A stretch of 64,000 bases of DNA, taken from NCBI RefSeq assembly GCF_011075055.1, contig NW_025401183.1, forward strand, positions 41,603 through 105,602. The letters are read 5' to 3'. This DNA is from Mangifera indica (taxonomy: Eukaryota; Streptophyta; Magnoliopsida; Sapindales; Anacardiaceae). Under the pieces are notes generated by a model, which was given only the letters and a program-made list of their open reading frames with translations, did not search any database and was not told the DNA's origin. How positions within the stretch are numbered: position 1 is the stretch's first letter; each line of letters begins with the position of its first letter. This document shows, piece by piece, positions 35,566-47,479 of the stretch. The translations under genes were made by a program, and so were the position numbers.

Positions 35566-36441
35566 AATGACTGCTTCCCACCCTTTTTTTAAAGATAAAT
35601 TTCTTGCTCTTCAACTTTAGAGATGACATTTTTCATCTTAGTCTTATTTTTTTGTCATCTTTAATTAGCACTTAATTAATTTATCCAATTTTGAATCTTA
35701 ATTATTTTTTATTTAAAAAATATATTTTTATATTCTTTTTAATTCAATATCTTCTTCTTCACACCCCACCATCCCTAATTATCCCACTACAACTCTTCTT
35801 TATATTTTAATCTTCGTCTCATCACATTTTTCAATACTTCTCAATCATGATTCTTTTTTCATCGACAAATTTTAATTTAAAATTAATGATCAAACCTCTA
35901 ATGACTAGTCATTCTTTAGCTAGAATCATACAATTCAGTAAGATACTACTCATAATTGAAAAAAAAATTCAACCAAAACACGTCTTAGTAAGAAAGGAAT
36001 TTGTCCTATATCCTTAAAAATTTTTAGGTTAAAAGCCTTAATCAATCTATATCCAAAATTATCCCTTAAAGAAGTTTGAGTCTAATTTTGTTAGAAGGGG
36101 ACTCAATCTCCTCATCAGGGTTTCAGTCAAAATCTTTAGAAGCTAAAGCTAACTCATTCCCATTTCATTTTCCTCATCTTTTTCCCCTGCCTCTTCCCTA
36201 AACTCTAGGACTTCTTTCTCATCGTCCTCCACGACCTCACTATTTGTATGGTAGTCTTCACCTACCACATTGCCTCCTCCACCTCCAATCGGTGGTATGC
36301 AGCCACAAGATGGTCATTGTGGTGATTGCCCTATTTGAGGTTCAATCTTTGTGCTCATGATCTTTACTAGCACTAGCACTGACTTTTTGGTAAACTTGAA
36401 GTCTTATGTGATTTTTGAAGTTCAAGGGTGGGAAAATGTTA
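35566..36441. mobile_element. degenerate foldback MITE upstream of the first kinase gene
   Basis: The left end, gaatgactgcttcccaccctt, and the right end, aagggtgggaaaatgttattc, are inverted relatives of each other and of the family's CTATTTCCCACCCAAGG end. They enclose about 870 bp. The outermost GGCCAAA and any target duplication are lost. It ends less than 200 bp before the first methylthioribose kinase start codon, so it may overlap that promoter. Confidence 0.5.
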
Positions 36442-36629
36442 TTCATGCAAAAGAAGGGGGTGGGAAAACCGGTCACCCTCTTCTAAATTTATAAAACCGT
36501 CCACATTCGATGTACTACCAGTGAAAACAACTTTTCTTTTCTCCGTGAAAATCTCAAACTCCACCTGCAACATCTCTCTCTCTTAAGCCACGCTGCGGAG
36601 AAGCTTGGGTTCCAATAGCCACTGCACAG

Positions 36630-39600
36630 ATGGCATTCACGGAATATAGGCGACTTGACGAGGACTCTTTAATAGAGTACATCAAAGCGACGCCTTCTTT
36701 GTCCTCCAAGATTGGTAACAAGTTCGATGACTTGACCATCAAAGAAGTCGGAGATGGAAACCTTAATTTCGTCTATATCGTTATTGGCACTTCTGGTTCT
36801 TTTGTCATCAAGCAGGTACCTAGATTTATTTTTTCAATAGGATTAATATATCTTTATTTACAAATAGTAAGCTTACTAAGAAAGCTTCTTGATGAAATGT
36901 TTTTGGATACAGTTTTCAATTGTAAATCTATGGACGATGGTATAACTGCTTTAAATTTGCTGTAATTATTTGGAATTATACTTATTTTAATTTTTGGAAG
37001 AAAATTTTCATTTACTTTGCGAGCTTGAGAAAAACAACCTAGATTTCCCTGTTAAAACTTGTTCCCCAATTAGTGAGCCAATGTTGCCTTAATATGTTTT
37101 CCTTTTGGGTTTTTTTTCTTTAGAATCATCTAATTAACATGCAACTAAAGCTCAATCGATATACACATTTGAATTGTCTTTTAGAATCTCAGGCATTTTA
37201 CATTCCAGCTGGATTTGAGCTTTCAGACTTTCAGAGCATTACTTTCCTTAATTTGTCAAGTTAAATTGACCATGCAATTAATCTAGGTACTAGGTAGTGT
37301 ATTATAAAAGTATGTCATACTGCTTACAACTTTTATTAAAAGATCAGCACGCTAATGTTCCTGTGGTAGAACAGATTTCGGTGTCTATGTGCTTAGAAAT
37401 GACATTGTTTGACTAACAATCGGTGACATTAAAAGGAATAAAAGAACATTATCAATCTAGTTAGACATTGAGCTTTTGGCTTTTTTGCATTAACTCTATT
37501 TTCAGGTGCTTTATTTGTATAATTTTTATGGACTAAGGCGGTGCTTCCATCCTTATTTAAGGGTTTTTTTGTTATTAATATACATATGGATATAATGTGA
37601 AAGTGTTGAGATGAGTTTCTTAATTTGATTGGGTTTAGGCTCTTCCATACATACGGTGTATTGGTGAATCATGGCCCATGACAAAGGAGCGAGCATATTT
37701 TGAGGCAATGGCATTGAAAGAGCATGGACAGCTGTGCCCAGGTCATGTTCCCGAAGTCTATCATTTTGACCATACTATGGCGTTGATTGGTATGCGATAC
37801 TTGGAGCCTCCACATATTATCCTAAGAAAAGGGTTGATTGCTGGAATTGAGTATCCATTGCTTGCGGAACACATGTCAGAATACATGGCAAGGACTCTTT
37901 TCTGCACATCTCTTCTTTATCGTACTACCATGGAGCACAAACGTGCTGGTAAAAGTTTTTCCATTCTTTGTATTTTGTTTGTATGTTCCTTTGTTTTTCC
38001 TAGTGTGTATATTCCATTTATTCAGTTAAAAAGTTGGGCTTCTAATATACCTGATATTTATTGCATAATACATTTCAGGCATATGTAACTTGTAGGTTAT
38101 GAGATGTTTCTATGCTTGAAATTTTGTTCTTGTTTTTTGAATTGTTGCTGCAGTGATGTATACATTTTGATTTTTTTCTCCTAATTTTAATCATTTTTTA
38201 ATTTCTAAATAATTTTTGGCTCTGAAGCTGTAGTTCTATACTACGTTGAAGTTTTTGTTGAAACATGACCAATATGCTTTTCACTATTGATGATGCAGTT
38301 GCTGACTTTTGTGGAAATGTGGAGCTATGCAGGCTTACTGAGCAGGTTGTTTTTTCGGACCCCTATAAAGTATCTCAATATAACCGTTGCACATCTCCTT
38401 TTCTTGACCGTGATGCTGAGGCTGTGCGGGGGGACAACATTTTAAAGCTTGAAGTAGCTGAGTTGAAATCCAAGTACTATTACTTCCGCAATACTGATTT
38501 CTTTCCATAATGTATGGAAGCTCTTTATTTGGAAAAGAACATTTATATTAACCAGATATGCAATTTGTATAGGTTCTGTGAAAGAGCACAAGCTCTGATA
38601 CATGGGGATCTCCACACTGGGTCTGTCATGGTTACTCATGATTCAACTCAGATTATAGATCCAGAATTTGCATTTTATGGACCAATGGGTTTTGATATTG
38701 GAGCTTTTCTTGGAAACTTAATTTTGGCTTATTTTGCTCAAGATGGACATGCTGATCAAGGGAATGATCGGAAAGTATGTCTCAGTTTTTTGATTGCTTT
38801 GCCTTCATTATATATTTTTGTTATGTGGAGATGTTATTTTGTGCATGTCCTGATCCTTTCTACCTAATGCATTATGCGTTTTAAAATCTTCCCCTCCCCT
38901 TCCAACCTGTTTTTTTTATACTTAATGAAGTAGCTACTCTTAATTATTTAACTAATTAATTTTTTTTGGGGGTGGGGGAGAGATGGGACACTTCTATATT
39001 TTTCTTCTGTGTGGTGTTGTCTTTGTGCCACTTTTTTCTTCTCTTTTTTTAGGAAAAGAAAAAGTTGGTGCATGCCTTGGTACTGCATGTAACAACTAGT
39101 TTGTTTCGTGCCCTGTTTAATAAATTTCAGGACTTGTGTTCTAACATCACAATTTATATGTACCTTTATATATCTGCATGCCTTCTTTGTTAATTATTTT
39201 TGGCTTTTAACTGTGTTAGTTTTGGCTCTCATCTGTGTGACTAGCATTTAAAATTTCTCAACTGTCACCCCTTGAGGGATTTTATGGTATGGAACTCGTG
39301 GTACTAGCTCTAGGAGGATCAGGTATGTTAGCAGCAGTCCAAGAAGGCAAACAAATGAATAAGTGAAGTAATTAAAAACGAACTAATGAGTGCTCAGTTG
39401 CTGCTGGTAGACATTTAACTTGAAGCATTGTTGATTCTAGTGTAACATTGGGTTTAGAATTTGGTGCTTTAGAAATAAATGATAATGGGATACTTAACAA
39501 TGCCGATGTAAATGAGTATTAGATGTGTAACATTATGATTATGTGATTGTGTTCTTTCTTTTGCTTTTTTCTATCCTTTTTTTGTTTCTAAGTGGGGAAA

Positions 39601-41117
39601 AAGGAGGGGTAAATTTAGGACAATTCAAGGGACTGCTTTGCAGTGTTTGATTTTACTTTTAGGGTTTTTGCCTAAAGTTAATTTCTTCTTGCAGACATAT
39701 AAAAAATGGATTTTGAAAACAATTGAAGAGACTTGGACTCTATTCCACGATAAGTTCACAGCACTTTGGCATCAACACAAGGATGGGTCGGGTGAGGCAT
39801 ACCTTCCAGAAATTTATAATAACCCTGATCTTCAGCTGCTTATACAAGAAAAATATATGAAAGAATTATTCCATGACACCCTTGGATTTGGTGCTGCCAA
39901 AATGATAAGGTGAGATGGAAGATTTTTATTCTTCATTTACATTTTTTTATTTACTTTCATAGCTCCCAGGCTAGCTTTTGTAGACTTTTACGGTTTAGTA
40001 TTGCTGTTGTGGAAGCTATCTTGACCCTTTTTTTCATCGGTTATGGTCTTGTTTGTTTGGCTTGCTATCATGATTTTGGTTTTCCCTCATAAATTTAGTG
40101 TTTTTACCTGATCTAGTTTGTGAATGTGGACTGACCCTTGACTAAAATTTTGAGTTTCCACTGATCTAGATTGTTGGATTTAGTAGTTATTACTCTGGTG
40201 ATAATTTTTTCTAAACTGAAATAAATTCAAGCTTGGAATGGTCATGAGTTTAATTATGTATCCATTATGCTTACCCCAATCTTGTTCTTGTTATCTTAAC
40301 AGTAAAAATTGTCAGCTTATTGAAGTTTAATAATGAATTATGGTTGATCGATACCAGAAATAATAACAGAATTGTGATGTTGTGTAACAACTTATGCTTG
40401 ATAAGTTATTGCTCCTATTAATTAATTAATGATAAAAATCATGACTACATAAATTTGGATCCACACAATAAGTCCATTATTAGCTTAAATTTCTGAGGTT
40501 ATTGGTCTCAGCATTTGTTGAGTTTTCTTCTTTCCACATTATCTTGTTTTTGTTACCTTTCCAGTAAAAAATTGTCAGCTTATTTAAGTTGTATAATGAA
40601 TGATGGTTGATCGATACCAGAAAATAATAACAGAGTTGTGATGTCACATATCAACTTAAGCTTGACAGGTTATGTTAGAATCCTGAAATATTCCCCCCTT
40701 CTATTAATCCATTAATGATACAAATCAAGACTTACATAAATTTGGATCCATCCCATAAGAAGTCCATTAATTAAATGCTGTCGTAAATATGAGGGAGACC
40801 CCATTCCTATTAGCTTAAATTTTGTAGGTAATTGGTTGCAGCATTTGTTAAGTTTTCTTGTTTCCTATAACTTAGCAGTTTTCTCCAATATATAGATTTA
40901 GGAGTTTGTAAATCCATGATGATGATGTTTTCACCATTTGATGGATAGGAGGATTGTTGGTGTTGCCCATGTTGAGGATTTTGAATCAATTACAGATGCT
41001 AGCAAACGTGCAGCTTGTGAGAGGCGAGCTCTTGAATTGGCAAAAACACTTCTGAAGGAAAGGCGAAAATTCCAAACCATTACTGAAGTTGTTTCAGCAA
41101 TTCAGCTTCAGCCGTAA
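36630..41117 (+). CDS. MTK: 5-methylthioribose kinase, copy 1 (six exons)
   Basis: Exons are 36630-36815, 37639-37948, 38299-38473, 38573-38774, 39695-39909 and 40949-41117, all with GT/AG ends and consistent phases, for 418 residues (Arabidopsis MTK is about 420). The enzyme phosphorylates 5-methylthioribose with ATP in the methionine salvage (Yang) cycle, which recycles the methylthio group released by ethylene, nicotianamine and polyamine synthesis; it is cytosolic. Visible motifs are the nucleotide-binding loop GDGNLNFVY (41-49) with Lys61 in VIKQ, the catalytic loop HGDLHTGS with Asp236, and DPEFAFYGP with Asp253 and Glu255. The Asp236-Asp253-Glu255 spacing equals that of the bacterial enzyme. 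It is followed on the same strand by a second copy about 1.1 kb away. Confidence 0.94.
40287..40862 (+). repeat. tandem duplication within intron 5 of the first kinase gene
   Basis: Two imperfect copies of about 250-320 bp, roughly 40287-40540 and 40543-40862, share blocks in the same order: attgtcagcttatt, tggttgatcgatacc, cataaatttggatcca and cagcatttgtt. The second kinase gene has only a 176-bp intron at this place, so the duplication arose in copy 1 only or was lost in copy 2. Confidence 0.7.
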
Positions 41118-41602
41118 CACAAGTTTTATGTAAGATTGGTGGTTAGTTTCATGTGGTGAGGTTCTGTATGAAAGCAGTTTCACGTTCTTGCTTAAAATGG
41201 GGAAAAAGAGAAGCAAGTTTCGTTGACTCTGAACAAGCGGTGGTGAGAGAACCACTACTTATTGCAATATTATCTTGGCTGTGATTGTATTGTCGTGACT
41301 GGGTGCATATCAGAGTATAAAATTTCCCTCTATTTACTACTTTCTTGAGCAGCTAGTAAGTCCTGGCTCCAATTACCTTGAGGATTTTAATTATAACCAA
41401 CTTGTCATCACTCAAGGGTAATTTGATTGGAGCAAGCAGTATGTTCATTACTCTATTAGATAAACTGCCGGCACCTGGGTGAATTAATTTTGTTGATGCT
41501 AGTACTGGCTATCTTTGGGCTTTGTTTGGTGAAATATCCGGCATCATTCATTATGAATCGTTTCTTCACTGAGAGTTATGATAAAGCATATTTTATTATA
41601 AT

Positions 41603-41766
41603 TAGACAATAAAATTATGTGTATCCACTTTAAGTATATAAATATATATATATTTATATGTGTTATTATATGATTGAATGAATTTGAATTAATAATAAAA
41701 TAATATTCAATCGTATGATAAAATTTAATATTTATATATTCAAAATAGATATATATAGTATTACTC
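41603..41766. mobile_element. AT-rich foldback repeat between the two kinase genes
   Basis: The outer segments aattatgtgtatccacttta and the reverse complement of aaaatagatatatatagta are loosely inverted, and the interior (attatatgattgaatga against attcaatcgtatgat) folds back clearly. Very similar sequences lie at 49744-49912, at about 4780-5090 and at 26780-26850, which marks a dispersed family of short AT-rich MITE-like elements. Confidence 0.5.
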
Positions 41767-42206
41767 GGCTCGAACGAGAGTTCGTATAAGGGCAATGTTT
41801 CTTTCTCTTTTTTCTGGATGATTCTCTATGTTTTTAGATATTTATACTGCATTTTATGATACTGGGTGAGTACTTTCTTCTTTAATTTATATAGCAGTGG
41901 ACACCGCGCCATCGTTTGTTGAATGTTCAAATGCCGCCAGTATATATGAATATTGTCCAAATTTGATTAATGACAAGGCAAATCCAAGTTTTCTTCTTCT
42001 GCGCCAATAAGGTAATGCAAAATCGCCATTTTGATATCAATTAAATCACGTCTTCATTCAATGAAGCCTTGGCCTCCACAAGTCGCTGGGCCCACATTCG
42101 CTGACCAAACCAACATTAAACGTCTTTTATTGTCTCCTTAAAGCCTGAAACTTCATCGTTTAACTCTTCACTGTTTTCCTAAACCTCCAATAGCCACAGC
42201 ACACCG

Positions 42207-44033
42207 ATGGCCTTCACCGGGTTCAGCCCGCTTGACGAAAAACTTTTGATCGAGTATATCAAAGCCACACCCACTTTGTCCTCTAAAATTGGTAACAAGT
42301 TTGATGACTTGATCATCAAAGAAGTCGGAGATGGCAACATGAATTTCGTTTACATAGTTGCCGGCACTTCTGGTTCTCTAGTCATCAAGCAGGTACTTCA
42401 GATATAATTCCTTTTGTCTTCAAAAACTTCGTAGTGTTGACTATTTGAGATGACTTTTGTAATCTGTTTGTGTGTGCACAGGCCCTTGAATACATTCGAT
42501 GCATCGGGGATTCATGGCCAATGACAAGAGAGCGAGCATATTTTGAGGCCTTGGCATTGAAAGAGCACGGCCAAATGTGCCCTGATCATGTTCCGGAAGT
42601 TTATCATTTTGATCGTACCATGTCTTTGATCGGAATGCGATACTTGGAGCCTCCGCATATTATCCTGAGGAAAGGACTGACTGCAGGAATTGAGTATCCA
42701 TTGCTTGCAGAACACATATCAGAATATATGGCAAAGACCCTTTTCTGCACGTCTCTTCTGTACCGTTCTACCATGGAGCATAAACGTGCTGGTAAGAATT
42801 ATTACATAACATAGCTTAATTTACCATTCGCACACTTAACTTCCAGTGGGATGCTTTCAACAAGTCGATAAAGGGCAGCTAATGAGCTTAATTGAATGAT
42901 TGATGCAGTTGCTGAATTTTGTGGGAATGCAGAGCTATGCAGGCATACTGCACGGGTTGTTTTTTCTGACCCTTACAGAGAATCTCAATATAACCATTGG
43001 ACTTCTCCTTATCTTGACCGTGATGCGGAGGCTGTGAGGGACGATAATTCTTTGAAGATCGAAATTGCTGAGTTGAAATCCAAGTACTATATCTTCCTCT
43101 GTACTAGTTTTCTTTCTACAATATGTGGCAATTCCAATATAGCTAATATCATTTCTGTAGATTCTGTGAAAGAGCTCAAGCTCTCATACATGGGGATCTC
43201 CACACTGGCTCCATTATGGTTACTCTTGATTCAACTCAAGTTATAGATCCAGAATTTGCATTTTATGGACCGATGGCTTTTGATATTGGAGCTTTTCTTG
43301 GAAACTTGATTCTGGCTTATTTTGCTCAAGATGGACATGCTAATCAAGCGAATGACCGCAAAGTATGTTGCAGATAGACTAGAGTGTCATGCATAACATT
43401 GATTTTTGGCACTTTTTAGATCTTCCATGAGTCTTTTTATTATGTTTAAAAGGTTGGCATTCTACTGCAGAGTTATAAAGAGTGGATATTGAGGACAATT
43501 GAAGAGACTTGGACTCTGTTCCACAATAAGTTCACTACACTTTGGGATCAAAATAAGGGTGGTTCTGGTGAGGCATACCTTCCAGAAATCTATAATAATC
43601 ATGAGATTCAACAACTTGTCCAACAAAAATTCATGAAAGATCTGTTCCACGACACCCTTGGATTTGGAGCTGCCAAAATGATAAGGTAAGATAAACTTAA
43701 AGGAATGTGTTAGTTCTTAGTTTATACTTTCAGGATTGATACTAAAACATTGATAATTTTTTTTTATTCTTTTCGAAACATTATTGACATTCTACTTCGC
43801 AATTCTGTTGTTTCATGATCATCCAAGTCTGACAGTGATGTTTTTATATTTTAATTGTTAGGAGGATTGTGGGTGTGGCCCATGTTGAGGATTTTGAATC
43901 AATTAAGGATGCTAGAAAACGAGCAGCTTGTGAGAAACAAGCTCTTGAATTTGCAAAACTGCTTCTGAAGGAAAGAAGGAAATTCCAAGCCATTGCTGAA
44001 GTTGTTTCAGCCATTACAATGCTTCATCTTTAA
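42207..44033 (+). CDS. MTK: 5-methylthioribose kinase, copy 2 (six exons)
   Basis: Exons are 42207-42392, 42482-42791, 42909-43083, 43161-43362, 43471-43685 and 43862-44033, giving 419 residues. Exons 1-5 have exactly the same lengths as in copy 1 (186, 310, 175, 202, 215), which shows a tandem gene duplication; the introns are far shorter and unrelated in length. All catalytic motifs persist: [21 protein letters not shown] and DPEFAFYGP. The proteins differ by scattered substitutions, so both are probably active methylthioribose kinases of the methionine salvage cycle. The C-terminus ends AITMLHL rather than AIQLQP. No lesion was found. Confidence 0.94.
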
Positions 44034-44254
44034 GATTTAGAAAAAGTTGAATAAACCTGTAATCTTGATGAACCAATTGTATTGAAGCTTTCATCGCCAC
44101 ATGGGGATCACTTTGAGTAACAACATGCTCAAGATCTAAACAAATAAACCTGTTGCAGTCAGTTAAACTAATGAATTGATACTTGTCATTGGAGCAAGTG
44201 ATGACTCAACAAATGATTCAGCATCTAAGATGGTAGTCTTCCATAGTTGACGAG

Positions 44255-44470
44255 TTCTTCAATTGTACGGTGGCCTAATTCTTGGCTGGGAAGAGTTGTA
44301 CTACAACTCAAGTTACCACAGTGACCTGAATATGTCACATTTTCAAGCACTGTATGGCAGGCTCCCACCGCCCATTCCTGCGTATTGCCGGGGCTTTACT
44401 TCAATCCAAGCATTAGATGAGGCAATACAATACAAGATCAAATAGGTCAATTTATTAGAAGGTAGTTTAT
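44255..44470 (+). mobile_element. Ty3/gypsy integrase fragment
   Basis: The short frame contains LGWEELYYNSSYHSDLNMSH, then FQALYGRLPPPIPAY and SIQALDEAIQ. This is the conserved end of the gypsy integrase core (family pattern W-E-YN-SYHS-M-PF-ALYGR-PP). The rest of the polyprotein and the LTRs are missing. It lies about 220 bp after the second kinase gene and is clearly a dead fragment. Confidence 0.75.
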
Positions 44471-45697
44471 CTACCAAATAGAATCCCAAGAAATCCAAGC
44501 AAGAGTGCCCAAATCTTTCCTTGTAGGAAAAGGGCCAAAACGCAACCATCGAGCCAGGAAATGTAAGTTTCTTGTGGCTCTTTAATTTGGAAATTTGTTA
44601 AAGAGGTTAGTGGAAGTACGTGTCAATACGTATTGATTTATGGTTGAGAAAATAAAGAAAAGCAAAGTAATTCTGAACTAGAACAGTAAAATGGATTTAA
44701 TTGTTCCTCAAAAATTTTCGGTGCAAACAGTGTAATTACAGTTCTTGTAAGTGGTGAATATTACACGTAAATGATGGTGTGCGCCATTGACCATGGTGGC
44801 CGGTGGGCATGCCTTCTTGACATTTGTTGATTTAACTACAGTAACAAATGTTAGAAAAATAAAATTCCCTAGAACAATTGGGTTATAACTCATAAGAATT
44901 CAGACAAATCAGATTCAACTATTTGATGTAAAAATCGTTTTGATACAAAAACCCTTTTAATTGATTGTCAATATGAAAAACCAATCTTCCTTCTCAATAA
45001 TATTCAATGAAAATATGGTAACTTTTTGGATGGATGAGATTATTATCATTCTATGGTATGGAAAGAAAACCTACCCTTTGATTTATAAAGAGTTTATTGT
45101 ACCCTTCCAATGAAATTTAGTAGCCTATACTTATATCCCAATTAAGTAACTAAATGTGAAGCTTATTGAATCTTTTTAATATGATCACATAATGTTTACA
45201 ATTCGGGTTCTATTTTTGTCAAATAAAATGATAATAAATATATGCCACATGAAAATTCCAACAATAAGCTATAGTAAGAAAATCATGAGCTAGCCAAAAT
45301 CAAGAGAGAAATTTTCATTATTTCTTTGATGTATGTATTTGCAGAATCATTTACACAAGACGAACGGAGATTTGTCTCAACTTAAATTACACAAATACTA
45401 TAACAACAGCCTGTTGAAATTAAAAAAAGGAGGGAGAGGGAAGAGAAAAATAAAAAATAAAAACAATGAGAGACTATATGTCTTCTCGTTATAATTCTGA
45501 GATTTCCCTGATCAATCGTTTGAGATTTAGCGACAGAAATCTGTAGCCTGGATTTCATGATTCGTCTTCCACGAAACTCTTGCTCCTATTCGTACTCTAC
45601 TAGCTAGCTTCTTGAGAGAAAAAAAAAAACAAAGATATGTATGTGAAGATAAAAAAGGATTTCCAAGAAACGGAATGAAGGATTAAACACCTCCCCT
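44471..45697. other. intergenic spacer, no gene seen
   Basis: The stretch is AT-rich, without long frames or recognisable repeats. The part closest to 45697 should contain the 3' untranslated region of the minus-strand peptide gene. Confidence 0.5.
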
Positions 45698-45922
45698 TCA
45701 GTGACCAACTCCACGACGGCTTGGTCCAGAATAAGCTTTGACTAAATGAATGAAATCCTTCGTTGAAGGAAGGGAAGAATGTTGATCATGATAATCTTTC
45801 AGGGGCCTCGAGCCCTCAACATGCGAACAGTAAGGGAGCAGAAGGAAGAAGACGAAGATGACAATTGCATTGAAAACCAATACAAGAGAAAGAGACCTCA
45901 TATTAATTTCTTTTTCTCTCAA
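45698..45922 (-). CDS. PIP-type secreted signalling peptide precursor
   Basis: The 74-residue precursor has an N-terminal hydrophobic signal peptide (about 9-36, LSLVLVFNAIVIFVFFLLL) with cleavage likely near VEG-SRPL, a variable linker, and a C-terminus ending precisely in SGPSRRGVGH. The core SGPS followed by a basic pair and a final GxGH is the canonical PIP mature-peptide form, more standard than in the gene at 3935. A second in-frame Met at residue 8 (MRSLSL) could be the real start, since the signal peptide begins there. No intron was seen. The predicted role is as an apoplastic peptide signal, as for Arabidopsis PIP1 and PIP2 in immunity and growth control. Confidence 0.85.
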   Translation of the reverse strand: MREKEINMRSLSLVLVFNAIVIFVFFLLLPYCSHVEGSRPLKDYHDQHSSLPSTKDFIHLVKAYSGPSRRGVGH

Positions 45923-46000
45923 AACTAATGTTAAATTCTCCTGAAATCTAGGTGGAGTATTTTGATTCTGGGATGAAATTCTTCAACACCCACCCATGCA

Positions 46001-46014
46001 TATATATATAAATA
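46001..46014 (-). promoter_or_regulatory. putative TATA region of the minus-strand PIP gene
   Basis: On the minus strand, an AT-rich run reading ttatatatatata lies about 85 bp before the ATG at 45922. The run is also a simple repeat, so the exact box is uncertain. Confidence 0.4.
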
Positions 46015-46770
46015 TAAAGACGGTAGAAGTATTCATTAAAAAAATAAGTAGTTGGTCCCTGACTTGGGATTTGTTGGGCGATTTGGCAGAGAAGGAATTC
46101 TGGGTTAGAAAGGTTTGAATATGGGGTTGAAAATGATACCAAGAAAATATAAACAATACTTACAATAAAAAAAATTCAAAGCTGAGACAGTAAAGGCCAT
46201 ATTTTGACTATGCAAATCTTTTAGGTAGAGATATAGATATGGGTTCTAATTCAACAAAATTCCTTTTCTGGTTGTTTAATTAGATTCCGACTTAGTTTGT
46301 GTATGGGGTTTGTGTTGCTTTATTGACCATCTCAACCTACTCTCTGCTGGATCTCATTCTTTAACTTTCTGAATTGGTCAAACAACTCCTGTTGAGACAA
46401 TAAATATTTACATTCATATTATGTGTATGGATCGAGATGGATTGCATAAACGCGGTCTAATTAAAAAAATGATAACCATAAAAAGTTAACCATGATTAAG
46501 TAATGATAAAAAATATCATATGCTTTTGACCGTTGCCATTTTCCACTGTGAAAGCCGATACACGAAAATAGCTGGAATTGATTGTGGCGGTGGTTGTTGT
46601 AATTCCAGTTCTTGCTGGAGAAGAGAAGGCAAAAGTGTGAGTCACAGGAAATATATATATATATATATATATGTAAAGTAAACATTTTTTAATATTATAT
46701 TGTAAAGTAAACATTTTTCAATATCAAATTGTAAGTTAAAAGCTTAAATGAGGATAGAAAATTCAAGATA

Positions 46771-47471
46771 GGCCAAAAGGATTATTTCCCATCCAAGGTT
46801 AAATGTGTTCTCAAAATCACATTTGTAAAGTTTGAAAAGCTAAAAGTCTCGTCTATCTGTTAAAAATCTCAATTGCAGTTAAGGACAAAATGACCATTTA
46901 ATAAAAAATTTAAAAATCTAAAGTTTTATTATGTTTGTCTCATTTAGTTAGCAAATCTCATAATTTTTCTCACCTGAAGTTTGAAAAATAAAAAATTTTC
47001 CTCTAGAGTTTGCATACCGTCTTCAGAGACGACCATTTTCGATTGCGTTGGCTCTCCCTTCCTGCTTAAATCTTCCTGCCAATCACTGATGAAACCTATT
47101 TCCTCTAACGAAAACAAAATCATCTTTGTCGAAGAAAATAGGCTTCGTCAGTGGTTGAGATGTGATCAGTAAGGAGAGTTAAGCTGAGAGGGAGAGCCAA
47201 CGCGGTTAAAGACAACAAAATTTGGCATCTCTAACAACGGTTTGTAAACCCTACGGGAGAAATTTTGATTTTTTAAATTTTATGTAGGAGAAATTGTGAT
47301 ATTTTCAAACTGAGGGGGGTAAAAGTACTAAAACTTTAGTTTTTTATTAAATGACAGTTTTTATCCTTAACCTTAAGTGAGATTTTTAACAGATGGATAA
47401 GACTTTTTAACTTTTTAAACTTTACTGGTATGACTTTGAGAACATACCTAAATTTAGGTGAAAAATAGTCC
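46771..47471. mobile_element. foldback MITE copy C (right terminus lost)
   Basis: The left end, ggccaaaaggattatttccc, is complete. The right side reads aatttaggtgaaaaatagtcc and then stops, lacking the final ttttggcc. The 9-mers flanking it, ttcaagata (46762-46770) and ttcaaaata (47472-47480), differ by one base and look like the remains of a target-site duplication. The inner part holds inverted gaagaaaataggcttcgtc-type blocks. It closely resembles copy B in interior layout. Confidence 0.7.
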
Positions 47472-47479
47472 TTCAAAAT

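Larger units (their letters stand above)
33693..36629. other. intergenic spacer between lipase and kinase, repeat-rich
   Basis: The lipase promoter should lie just after 33692; a TA microsatellite is at 33823-33836. A truncated foldback MITE end, ggccaaagactatttcccac, starts at 34129. The stretch 34200-34980 is AT-rich without a gene. Two further elements are listed separately (35060 and 35566). Confidence 0.5.

Noticed and set aside
36630..36965. A 111-codon first kinase frame reading past 36815.
   Set aside because: It reads into intron 1 after the GT donor at 36816; the coding exon ends at VIKQ, as in the second copy.
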